Assembly: GCA_030248195.1 (NCBI GenBank)
Contig: JASAND010026526.1
Coordinates: forward strand, 1-64,000
Direction of reading: 5' to 3'
Length of the DNA stretch: 64,000 nt
Source of the DNA: Trissonchulus latispiculum
Taxonomy: Eukaryota > Nematoda > Enoplea > Enoplida > Ironidae
The position numbers and the translations under genes were made by a program. The stretch's first letter is position 1; every line of letters starts with the position of its first letter. The notes under the pieces were generated by a model. The model was given only the letters and a program-made list of their open reading frames with translations, was not told the DNA's origin and made no database searches. Of the stretch, positions 46,629 to 56,493 are shown in pieces.

Positions 46629-46739
46629 CAGAGTCGGTATTATACAAATGTAGAGTCGTTACTCTCAAAGATATATCAGAATAGCTATTGAGTCGGTACT
46701 CTACAGCACGGAATTAGCAGTCACTGAGTCGGTACTCTA
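46629..46739 (+). repeat. Cluster of GAGTCGGTACTC mini-hairpins
   Basis: GAGT/ACTC around CGGT at 46690-46701 and 46726-46737, AGAGT/ACTCT around CGTT at 46652-46665, and a decayed copy near 46631. Spacing is irregular (about 20-40 bases). They lie between the NADAR gene and the frameshifted ORF. Confidence 0.6.
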
Positions 46740-46796
46740 AAGACGCTAACGTAACACTCTGGAAAGGAGAAACTTTCACTGATCAACATCTTAATT

Positions 46797-46804
46797 GATT
46801 TCAG
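46797..46804 (+). promoter_or_regulatory. Candidate 3' splice site before the second ORF
   Basis: GATTTCAG immediately precedes AAAATGATG, a good animal acceptor match and close to the nematode TTTCAG consensus. Confidence 0.4.
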
Positions 46805-46807
46805 AAA

Positions 46808-47650
46808 ATGATGTCCAGTAGTCAACAAATAGAATCCAATTTCAGAAAACATAGTCCTATTACGAGCACAGCCAGAAATCCAACCTTCAGAAACCCAGTG
46901 GTCATACCGGGACTTCGGGTCCCCGTCCCTACCTTGGCCGGGCGGCCAGCTGGGCCACGAGCCCACGTCCCAACAATCCCCTTATAGGATTCCGGCCAAT
47001 TACGGTGGCCTCCCCAATTATCAAGCCAGATATCTGCCCTCAATGCGGCGGCCCATTTGCCGCCCCTGGAGAAGCTATTGCCTCTGTACAGTGGGTTGTT
47101 GAGGTTCCTCATGCCGCTGGCAAATGCATCACACTCAGGGACCTCAATGATCATCCGCATCACACGCCTGCGTTCTATCAAGCAGAGCACTTGTTACGGA
47201 TGATGTCCGACATAACGCGGTATCCTGCCACAATGAACCATGCATGGGTATAATGCTAAAGCTGACGAAATTGGGCTGCGACGTCGCAGCATACGCATCC
47301 AGTATGACAACAGAATAAAGCCGACTCCTGGGATGACCACTCAGGATGAGACCCAGGCGGCATTCGGAAACTTTCGGACACGGCCCAATTCATCAGGGCC
47401 CTGGAGGATATGAGACAGGACATCCTCCTGTTGATCAATAATCCCACATTCAAAGTGGAACAGGCACTCTATCATGAGCCGCCGTTTGGTCGTTACCAAC
47501 CCTATCCAACCCTCAGATATCCGAATGGTCCCCCATGGAACGCCCACATTCGGCAGAAACTTACTCCCCCAAGCAGGAAACCACAACCTTTTTAGCGGTG
47601 GAGGATCGGGGAGAAAGTGATGACGAGGAATCTTGGTACAATTAGTGAAT
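46808..47650 (+). pseudogene. Frameshifted ORF remnant of unknown function
   Basis: A segment of higher GC with coding-like plus-strand frames that succeed one another. One starts at the ATG pair at 46808/46811. A second includes CPQCGGPFAAPGEA (around 47035). A third follows from an ATG at 47241, a fourth includes FIRALEDMRQDILLLINN (from about 47380), and a fifth ends in an acidic tail DRGESDDEESWYN before a TAG at about 47646. Each ends at a stop near where the next begins, as expected of one gene broken by small indels, or of sequencing errors. A minus-strand frame (46822-47190) competes for part of it. I recognise no family. Three short perfect hairpins lie in its first part (46909-46965) and a 16-base palindrome at 47275-47290. 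Confidence 0.4.
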
Positions 47651-47734
47651 AGAGAAAAATAAAAAAATGGTATATTCAAAAAGCACAACAAAAACATTGA
47701 TCTGCTTGTTTTGAAGTCGTACATTGAGCAATTA

Positions 47735-48235
47735 TGAAGTTTGTTGTTTATACTTGTTTGAACCTGTTGTTGTAAAGGATGATCGTTTTGACTTGTTGTA
47801 TAGAATAATTGTATGCTTATGTTAAATACTTTATGAAGTTTGTTGTTTATACTTGTTTGAACCTGTTGTTGTAAAGGATGATCGTTTTGACTTGTTGTAT
47901 AGAATAATTGTATGCTTATGTTAAATACTTGTTTGAACCTGTTGTTGTAAAGGATGATCGTATTGAATTGTTGTATAGAATAATTGTATGCTTATGCTAA
48001 ATACTTGTTTGAACCTGTTGTTGTAAAGGATGATCGTTTTGACTTGTTGTATAGAATAATTGTATGCTTATGTTAAATACTTGTTTGAACCTGTTGTTGT
48101 AAAGGATGATCGTATTGAATTGTTGTATAGAATAATTGTATGCTTATGCTAAATACTTGTTTGAACCTGTTGTTGTAAAGGATGATCGTTCTGAAGTGTT
48201 GTATAGAATAATTGTACGTTTATGTTAATTACTAA
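47735..48235. repeat. 76-bp tandem array, about six units
   Basis: Units begin ACTTGTTTGAACCTGTTGTT at about 47752, 47851, 47927, 48003, 48079 and 48155. The last spacings are exactly 76; the first is longer because of an extra TTTATGAAGTTTGTTGTTTAT segment. Units alternate between GTTTTGACTTG and GTATTGAATTG, giving a 152-bp higher-order period. Confidence 0.9.
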
Positions 48236-48239
48236 TTGG

Positions 48240-51150
48240 TCATGGTCGAAAAAGAAGTCAGCGATTTGACTAGGGAACTAAATATAAACGGTGATGGCAA
48301 CTATTGTTAGATATCGGACGAATTCTATAGTAGAGGGCTTTGATTAAAAGAAAAGTGAGCGAAGAATGTAGCAATTAGCCAGGTTTTATATTATCCTTGA
48401 GTATTATTACGTGTCGTTGTATCTTATTAATTGCATTATACTTTTGCTTTGTTATATTTGTTTGATGATTGTCTATGCGTGTAATTGTTACTAAGCGGTT
48501 ACTACGTAAGGAATTTTGCACTGTGTACAGTCTTAGTAATTTTGTATATCTGGAGTTTGTCTAGCTAGGATATGATTGTTGGTTGTTTGTATTATTATGC
48601 TTGTGACTGTTCTGAGAGAAAGAGATGAGGAGATTTTCTAGAGATGCTTCTAAAAGTCAATGAGTATGGATTTCTGATACCAAGGGAAAAGATCACCTCC
48701 GATATTGATCATTTATCATGGTTTCGTATCTTACATTATTTGGTTAACTGTCATGATCGTTACACTTGTAACCTTATCGGTTATTAAGGCAGGAGTTCAA
48801 AAATGGGGAATTGATAGTTTTGCGAGGAAGATATGTTAGTCGAATGTCAGGTTTAATCTAAGTTCTCGACATTATGTAAAACTATGTGGGACGGACTCAT
48901 TAAATAACAACTGGTATTTCGACATTTTATATAAGGGACAAGGTTCGAAGTTGCTTATGGGCGTTCAAACCGCGATTGGCAGAACGCAGGTCAGAGCCGC
49001 GATTGGCTAAAAGACCGGTCATGCGACCATGTTACTGACAAATTAGGAAGTAGGTAGGATCAGTTAGTCGAAAGAAGTACGAGGAATAAGGCTGAAAGTG
49101 TAACAGAAGAGTAGAGTTGAGACGCAGAAGAATTTAGAAGTTTGTAGAGGAACTTAGTGATTGTGGTAGTAAGCATAATAGTAGTTTCTGGGTAAGGCAG
49201 GGCAATCCTGATGGGACCCCTCCCAGCATAGATATTCGGTTGTAGTTAGGAAACTAGTTATTGTGTTGCAGAATGTAAGGTAAGGCCTGGAATGGCCTCA
49301 GATTGATCAGTAGTAGAATTTTAGAGAAAATAGCATATAATCACTAGACACATAATACGTCATAGGTTGTTTAGAGAGGAATTACGAACTCATCGCACAG
49401 AACGCATAACGCATTCCTTTATCCGTCCTCAGTGTAATGATATCTTGAATAATCTATATTCGTCGGTTAATAGTGTATTTGGGATTTCGTCGAAGTCATT
49501 GAACATTGTGTTTCACGAATGAAGGTGTCTAGTTGGAATTTCATTGCTTTTGGTTCTTCCCCCCTAGTCAAAAACCTAACCCTTTTACTTGTGGAGGTTG
49601 TAATGTTACGGATGAATTAAAACTCTAAAAGTTAAGAAAACTCATAAAACCATGAATTGCGAGCGGAATTAGAATTGTGGTTGTTTGTCGCTTTTGAAAT
49701 CTGTTGTTCAGAGTTTAGAATACAATGTGTGAACGTCCAAGCAATCCTTGTAATTATCTTTTGATCTTGTGAGTATCAGAGTTGCCAGCCGGTTCAAATC
49801 ACCCGAACACTTACTAATAGGGACATAGGTTCTAGCGTGGTTAAGAAACCAGGTTAATAATAGTGTTAGAACGCGAATGAACAGCGAAAGAAGAGAATAG
49901 GAACTCAGTAGAAAATTGGTGCAGGAAATAAGGTTAAAAATAGAGTTACAGTCCGCATAATTAGTGCCAGGATAGGATAGGAACCCAGTGGAAAATGAGC
50001 TAATAAGTATTGATCAGGGCTAACAAATAACGGAGAGGTCGTTACCACTCCAGGGTCAGTAATAGGCCCCAACCATAGTCTCTGATCAACTAACGGAGGA
50101 GTCGTCACTCTTCCCAGGCCTTGACAGGCCTCCTGTTGTTGGAAAATGGTTCAAAATTTTATCAAAAGTGAACTTATCCTAGTATTAGAGGAAAGTTTAT
50201 CAAATTTGTCACTTAAGAAGTAGCGAATTATTACAGAAAATGCCGTTAAAAACGACTTACACGGTCATATGTTGGAAGATGGGTCACTAAAATATAATTG
50301 TTCGTAGCTAGGTGTATGAAATAAGGTTCAGGAGCACTAATATGTGCTAGTTAGGCCTAATTAGCGGTAATTAGGTAATAATTAATGAATTTTGAAGATT
50401 TTGGGTGAAAATATAACTTAGGCTCATCTGAAAGGCAATTTCTTCCTGGTTCCAAAAATCCAAACCCGGTCTCTTAACACCCAATATTGCGAAAGATATG
50501 GGTCAAAATAATTTTATAAACTTAAATTTTAATTCTTTAATTTGACCTTACGTAAACCTCGTAAGTGGGCGTAACAAACACTTGTTGTTACACCCATTCA
50601 CGCTTTCATTCATTCTCCCTATCCATTCTTGGGCTTCTGTTGGCCCTCTCCCAGCGAAGACTTGCCTCGCAGAGGAAGACTTAGTGTACATTTCGTAGGT
50701 GACAATAGGTTCGGAGGGGGCGTAACCCTCTCCCAAATTATTAGAATAAAAGGAAAATAAGTGGTCTTAGGGAGTTACGTACGTAGATTATTAATAGTTA
50801 GTTTTTATTAGTTAGAAAATTAGGTAGCTCTCTGTATGCACTAATTTTGCGCAACAATTGCCCTCCTGTTCCTTACGGTAGAGACGTCCAGCTCTAGTGA
50901 GGGAGAGCAATTGTCGTTGGGATTAACAAAGCGGCCTCCCTTGTTCCTGGCCGAAAAATCGTCACTAAAAGGAAGAGAAAAGGGCCAGTGAATAAGGGAG
51001 CGCCTGAAAAATACAAACATAAATTTTACAAAAGTTTACAGTAACAGTAGCACTTAATATTTACTTTTTCATATTGGGCCCCGAGAGGCCTTTAGTTCGT
51101 ACTATTTCGTTTTTCATTTCATGAAAATTAATATTTTTATCAGAAACTTT
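48240..51150. other. Non-coding interior of the LTR element
   Basis: No credible coding. It contains two related words with CCGCGATTGGC near 48973 and 49001, a pair of units beginning AACGGAG near 50030 and 50093, and a long-range inverted pair (ACAATTGC at 50854 and its complement ending near 50914). Confidence 0.45.
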
Positions 51151-51777
51151 CCCCTTTGGTTACCTTTACGTGTTAACCAAAAAGTCTGGAAAGTTTCTGG
51201 AGATTCAGTTCTGGAAATTTATCACACAAAGGGGTCATAACTCTAGACCCCCATAAATCTCTATTCCGGTGGGCCAGGCGTGCAAACAGCCCACGTCGGA
51301 TCTGCACCCACAAAGGGGATTTCCAGAAGAGTCTGGAAATCCCGTACGCCTCAAAGAGACCGCCAACAGGCGTGAGGTCGGCTGACTGGAAATTCAAAAT
51401 TTCCAGTCAGTCTTTGCTTCAGCTCCGGCCGAGAGCGGCCGTGTATCCCCCCCTCTCTCAGTGCGTCTCCTGGTGTGCCAGCGTTTTGGCCGGAGAATCC
51501 CCAACGCACTTTTCACCCCCCATAGAACACGAGTTAGGGACCTCTCTGGCCCCCGCACAGGCCAGAGAGGAATATTGAGCCAACACGAAGCAAAGACACA
51601 CACGATATAGGGCCATATGAGCGTATTATGCTCGGCCAGATTCACACAAAAAACGCACCTTTCTAGGTTTTAGAAGGCCCTTTTTGGCCTATTTTTACTA
51701 TTGGTTTTTCGGCCTTAGGGCCTTTAATTTTAATCAAAATATACCCCCTTTTTGGCTCATTATCAAAGGAAAAATAG

Positions 51778-51984
51778 TGAGCCCTCGTGGCCAGTATTTT
51801 TGTTTTGTTTTTAATCAGCGAGCCCTCGTGGCCAGTTTTTACATTTTTTACTCAGCGAGCCCTCGTGGCCAGTTTTTTACTTTCTTAATCAGCGAGCCCT
51901 CGTGGCCAGTTTTTACATTTTTTACTCAGCGAGCCCTCGTGGCCAGTTTTTTACTTTCTTAATCAGTGAGCCCTCGTGGCCAGG
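51778..51984. repeat. 37-bp tandem array with GAGCCCTCGTGGCCAG core
   Basis: Six copies of GAGCCCTCGTGGCCAG, five of them spaced exactly 37 bases. T-rich linkers alternate between a TTTTACATTTTTTACTCAGC type and a TTTTTTACTTTCTTAATCAGC type. Each core can form a short GCC/GGC stem around CTCGT. Confidence 0.9.
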
Positions 51985-53167
51985 CACTTTTACTTTTTTC
52001 ATATTTTTTGGGGTTATTTTAGTAATGAAGGGATTTTGAGTGGGGACCTACCCTTGAGTTGAGATAGGAGGTCCCTTGGTTACGACCTCGTGTTCTGAAC
52101 TGAGTTAAGTCTAGGGAATACTTCTCCCCACAGCCGGCAATTAGGAATTGCTGGCCATATTCGTACAGTTAGGCACTACTGAAGTTAAAACCATTGTCTG
52201 TAATTGTGTTATGTTGTTTGTGTAGGTCGGCTACCTAAAATTAATAGGAATTAAAACCCAGAAACTGTTTTAATTATTAATTATTCAGCCATTTTGAGGG
52301 GAATGGCCGGCTTCCCCAAGAGTTAATTTAATCAAGCTGTCCTTAGCGGAACTGCTTGTGTTGTTTAGTAATAATTGCCGAGCAATTATTACTCGTTAGC
52401 TTTCCCACAAAATTTTCAAAGTTTCAAAGTTTATAGTCTTGGTTAAAAGTGCAAACTTGCAAAATCTGGGCTCCCGACGGAGACCCGTTAATTCCCAAAA
52501 CCACAACAAAATGTGCATACAAAGAATAGGTAGATTTAGGTAGGAAAGTGTTAGGATTTGTATTATGATATGTAGTCGTTTGTGTTGCTATTGGTGTGAT
52601 TGTGACCATAATTGTGTGAATGTGAATCCTAAATTTACGTAGTTGGCTTCTTGGGTAAATTCCTTATGGATTATGAGGTTCCAAGTTTAGCCCCTTTTTT
52701 AGTGTGAATTCTGAACCAAAATTGTGTGACTGTGAGTGTGATTGAGGGCAGACCATGTAAATTCCCTTGTTTGATAAGGGTCTTGGAGATGTCAGAATGA
52801 ATGTGTAATTGCTTAGGTATTAGGCAGGAACTGGGCCAAATTGAGTAGCAATTTGGCCCTTAATCATAAATAATCAGGGATCTATTTCAGTTAAAGCTTA
52901 GACGCGTGTTTGATGTAAAATTGCCAGTTTCGGAGTAAATGCAATGTGAAATTTTGTTTAATATTGTTCTGCTTGACGGTTAGGGCAGATTCTGCGGCCT
53001 AGGGTCACGGGGACCCCCTATTAGGTCTGCAGATCTGTCGGATTTCCGGTCCTCCGTGTAGGTCGCCCTGCGATTAGGGGACGGATGAGCCGCAACCATG
53101 AAATCCAGCACTAACCGGGTTAGAAATGAAGCTAATGCATAAAATAAGGAGAAAGTTGTCACAAGTA

Positions 53168-53280
53168 AAAGGCCTCATAACAAATGTCCGATTAGCGGAC
53201 TGGTAGTTTAATTAGTTCTAGGTAAAGCCTCTTAACAAATATCCGATTAGCGGACTGGTAGTTTAGTTAGTTCTAGGTAA
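53168..53280. repeat. Tandem duplication, two units of about 55 bp
   Basis: Two copies of a unit with GCCTC, TAACAAAT and TCCGATTAGCGGACTGG, then TAGTTCTAGGTAA. The first copy keeps a perfect GTCCG/CGGAC stem; the second has lost one terminal pair. Confidence 0.8.
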
Positions 53281-53472
53281 GAAGATAGTTGCAGTCTTGT
53301 TGTATTAATTACCTGGCGTTCTTAATAATTGGGAAATAGTTAGGTCTAGTTAGAATAGGGATATTAATAGTCTTGGCCTAAAGCTTATCATGGGCTCACG
53401 GTCGTTACCGTAATCACTTAACTTCCCATGTTAAAGGCCAAAAGGCAAGCCAAACTAAAAGAAAAAAAGTAG

Positions 53473-53545
53473 GCCCGTGCTGAGAATCGAACTCAGGTTC
53501 TCTGGATTAATAGGTCCAGTGCTCATCCATTTGAGCTACACGGGT
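53473..53545 (-). tRNA. tRNA-like sequence antisense to the element (8-base anticodon loop)
   Basis: Read on the minus strand this is a 73-base cloverleaf. The acceptor ACCCGTG pairs with CACGGGC (six of seven), D stem GCTC/GAGC, anticodon stem CTGGA/TCCAG, and a perfect T arm CTGAG/CTCAG around TTCGATT. The anticodon loop CCTATTAA is one base too long, so the anticodon is uncertain; dropping one C gives an ATT reading (asparagine-like). It may be a captured host tRNA, a pseudogene, or a tRNA gene carried by the element. No terminal CCA is encoded, as usual for eukaryotic tRNA genes. Confidence 0.6.
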
Positions 53546-54485
53546 TACAATTAGAACAAGTTCAAGCTAACCTATATATGAAAGCAATGTAGCAACCCAG
53601 TACGTGTGCAGTTCAGTTAGTACATTATATGTACACGTTATGCATATGTAGAAGCAAACTTTAATTATGTTTTTCTCATTAATTACTTAACATTTTTTGG
53701 TGCTGTAAGCACAAAAAATGTTCAGTTTCTTAAGCGCTACAAGAATATGTAACTTTTATCCAAATTCGTGTTCTTCAAAATTCCTCTAATTTATATGCCA
53801 GTTTTGCACAAATTTAAACAAGCTCAAGTGAAAGGGTGGTAGATTGCGCGTCTATCACTCGGCTGGCTGCCAGGGTTGCCAGCGCCGGATCGAATAGCGG
53901 TTCGGTACGGTTCCCCGAGCTTCTTAGGTAGTTATGTGGAAAGTAGTTAGCTATTTAGTTCGGTTAGGTCGGTAGGTCGGTAAGTAGGGACTGCGTAGAA
54001 TGGCTGCTGAGGCAGTGAGTGAGTGAGTGAGTTTTTGCATTTTTGGTAAAGAAAATAGCTGAAATAATTATATGCAAAAAACTCACTCACAAAGCAGCAT
54101 CTTAACTTATTTTTTTTATTCAACTATAGGTAGGAAAACTGATTAGCCATAGAATGTTTAATCAAATAATCAGCAATATTAATGCATAAGTTAGCATTAC
54201 GTAGGTTTCAGTAATTTAATGTACTTAGGTAGGTAGGCAGTAGCTAGGTTAATTATAGTAAATAACAAATACCTGACCATCTTCCAACATTAGAAATTCA
54301 TTTAAAAACATCAAGTTTTGTATACGTTTAAGATTAGCAGCGGGCCACGGGAAACAAGCCTGTTTCCCGTGGCAAATCAAAGAAATTGGGCCAGAACTAG
54401 GCCAGAAATGCAAGTTTTGTTCGGTCATTTAATCTGTTCAAGCAAACCTGTGAGTTTCTGTCAGAATCCGTTTGTATTAATCTAA

Positions 54486-54499
54486 GACGGGGCAGGCGG
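54486..54499 (+). promoter_or_regulatory. Weak polypurine-tract candidate
   Basis: GACGGGGCAGGCGG is purine-rich but has two C and stops nine bases before the 3' LTR. A better tract is not visible. Confidence 0.2.
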
Positions 54500-54508
54500 C
54501 CCGGTTTG

Positions 54509-56493
54509 TGCAAGAAAAGGAAGGAAACAAGCAAGGTTTTCCAAATGATGTGCGAATAGCAAAGTTTACACGTTTTAAGAATTGTTTCGTCCAATTGCAA
54601 GACATCAACACCTAATTTGGGTCCAGACGTGAGAGCATTAAGAATCGTTTTGTCTGCACAAAGAATCGCTTCAAGCTTAACCAAAATCAACAAGTTGTAC
54701 TCTAAAGTGGCCAAGAAGGCTTGTTTTGTGACAAGAAATTACTAAAAACAGTTAATTTTGTCAAAAAGGCAATAGCCAATGGTTTTGTGTCATTTCGTCG
54801 TTTCACAAGTTCGAATAGGGCCCAAAATGCACATTTTGGGCCAGGAAAGCTAAAGAACGAGTAATGGTTGCTGGGTTCGATTCCCGCACCGTGACCTTGT
54901 ATTAATGGGTTTTAACCCATTTGATTCAGGTGCGGATCAGATCAGTCCTGCCAATGATTCGTGTCCAGAGATTCAGTCCAGCGAAATTGTCGTAGTAGCC
55001 TTGATCCTGTGGTATTCAGCGGTAGTCCGGAGAAGGACCTGAACATTTTGGAATAATTTGTCGTGAACGGAATCAGTCCAATCGTAGTTTCTGAAGGTAC
55101 ATTGGAGTTCTGACATATTTGGAAGGATAGCTAAAGGCAGAGACTGGACAGCATCAGACCTGATCAAGTTGGGCAAAGGACCTAAACTAACCTGAAATTG
55201 TGTTTCACCTAAAAAATTGGGACTCTTAATTTCGCAGTCCTGAAAAATGCAAGTCATCGCTAGCGCTTTCGTATGTCTCCAATTGGGGGGCCGGTACCCC
55301 CACTTTGGTTGCCTAAAAACAATTCCATGTGCCTGAAACCGAAGAAGAAGAAGAGAGCCAATACATCTATTGAACTTTGTGTATTAATTTCCATCAATTA
55401 GAGATAAGTAAGGACGGACAACCCTAACCCCCAAACTTTTCGAATCACCCTCAAATTCTATCTCACATAGCATCCCTGAACCGCGTGTCGGAGCGAAAGC
55501 GGTGACCGACTTTCGGGGGCTCACCCAAAGACCGGCCCTAGGTTAATATTTAGTAAATTAGTTTATTGTGATACTAGTTTGACAGTCCTATTGTAAGAGG
55601 ACGTATAAAGAGTAACAAAAGCACGAGCACATAGGGTAACACACAGCATATAGGGAACCTGAGTTGAGTAATCTGTAGGAGGAATTGAGAGAGTAGAACG
55701 GTGTAAAAGGCGTTAAGAGTATCGACCTTGTCCCTATATCCTAACCAAAGTCTGTAATATTATTCCAAATTGGAATAATATTAATAATAACCTAAAGGGA
55801 AATATCTGGCAACTCTGGTATAGTAATTTTGTACTGTACCCTGTATTATCCATTTTGTACTGTACCCTGTATTATCCATATCGGCATTGTCTGTATTGTA
55901 GTATCTTACACTTTGAACGCACTAATTGTAATAATTACCCTTGTACTGATTTCATTAAATTATCTGTGTGCTAGCTTACTGAGTCTTATCACAAGCGACT
56001 AAAGGCGCGTTTGCCTTCGAATACGGTGCGTTTACCGTTGAGTCTTATCGCTACTAACAAAGGCGCGTTTGCCTTCTCTTACGGTGCGTTTACCGTTCAG
56101 CCTCTAATCACAGGAATTCCGGACGGATTCATCACCAGTAAGTTTCCGTGACAATTACTACCGCGAAGATCCAGTGAGGAACTCACCCAAATCCAGTGCT
56201 ATTTACGGAAGCAAGTGCTGACCCCGCTTGCTGTTGCTATTCACTGAAGCAAGTGCTGACCCCGCTTGCTGACCGATTGGAAATCAGGAGCCTCAAACGA
56301 ACTCACCAACGAAGACCCCTACCAAGGTTGGCTGCAGAGAATCTCTGATTCTGGAACACCACCTTTCAGAGATCTGGTGCTTAAGTCTGTTTCATTGCGA
56401 ACGGACGTGCTGACCTTCCGTGTAATTGGAAGACTAATCGAAAGTCAAAGGTTTTGAGCAGATCGTGTCTTGGATCTCGCTCACTTCATTACA
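54509..56493 (+). repeat. 3' long terminal repeat (1985 bp)
   Basis: Colinear with 32329-34313 at a constant offset of 22,180. Differences seen by eye lie at 54702, 54721, about 55038, 55415, 55717, 55739, 55768, 55800 and 55825. All the hairpins, the TATA word and the donor candidate of the 5' copy are kept. Confidence 0.95.

Larger units (their letters stand above)
50854..54373 (+). ncRNA. Train of about twenty precise hairpins in the element's 3' region
   Basis: Most stems are perfect and each has its own sequence. Examples with total span and stem length: 51155-51181 (8), 51231-51251 (6), 51269-51294 (6), 51316-51343 (12), 51346-51373 (6), 51382-51410 (13), 51426-51441 (5), 51541-51570 (11), 52043-52075 (7), 52133-52155 (10, one G-T), 52288-52307 (6), 52367-52393 (12), 52833-52859 (11), 53002-53016 (5, loop ACGGG), 53186-53200 (5), 53398-53411 (5), 53690-53721 (13 with a bulge), 54023-54090 (18 with a bulge), 54344-54373 (13). 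No stem resembles another, so this is not one repeat. The likely role is folded RNA in the genomic transcript. Confidence 0.75.
32329..56493 (+). mobile_element. Giant LTR retroelement, 24.2 kb, gag-only with cargo
   Basis: Two direct repeats of exactly 1985 bp, each TG...CA, lie 22,180 bases apart. Sequence similarity stops sharply at both edges of both copies. The interior is about 20.2 kb and holds a leader, a gag-like ORF (34582-36474), a long non-coding part, a NADAR-SGNH ORF (45202-46287), a frameshifted ORF remnant (46808-47650), tandem arrays, an antisense tRNA-like sequence and many hairpins. I see no protease, reverse transcriptase, RNase H or integrase, so movement would need enzymes supplied in trans. 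The LTRs differ by about nine substitutions by eye (about 0.45%), so the insertion is young. No target-site duplication is visible: the left flank ends AATAA and the right flank starts TATGT. Confidence 0.93.

Noticed and set aside
46822..47190. Minus-strand 122-codon open frame
   Set aside because: Plausible in composition, but plus-strand frames cover the same patch and continue beyond it on both sides, with an acceptor-like site and an acidic C-terminus. I prefer the plus-strand reading, without certainty.
47735..48235. CRISPR-like array
   Set aside because: Units are contiguous tandem repeats without unique spacers in an animal genome context.
51778..51984. CRISPR-like array (16-base core, 21-base linkers)
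   Set aside because: The linkers are only two alternating sequences and not unique spacers.
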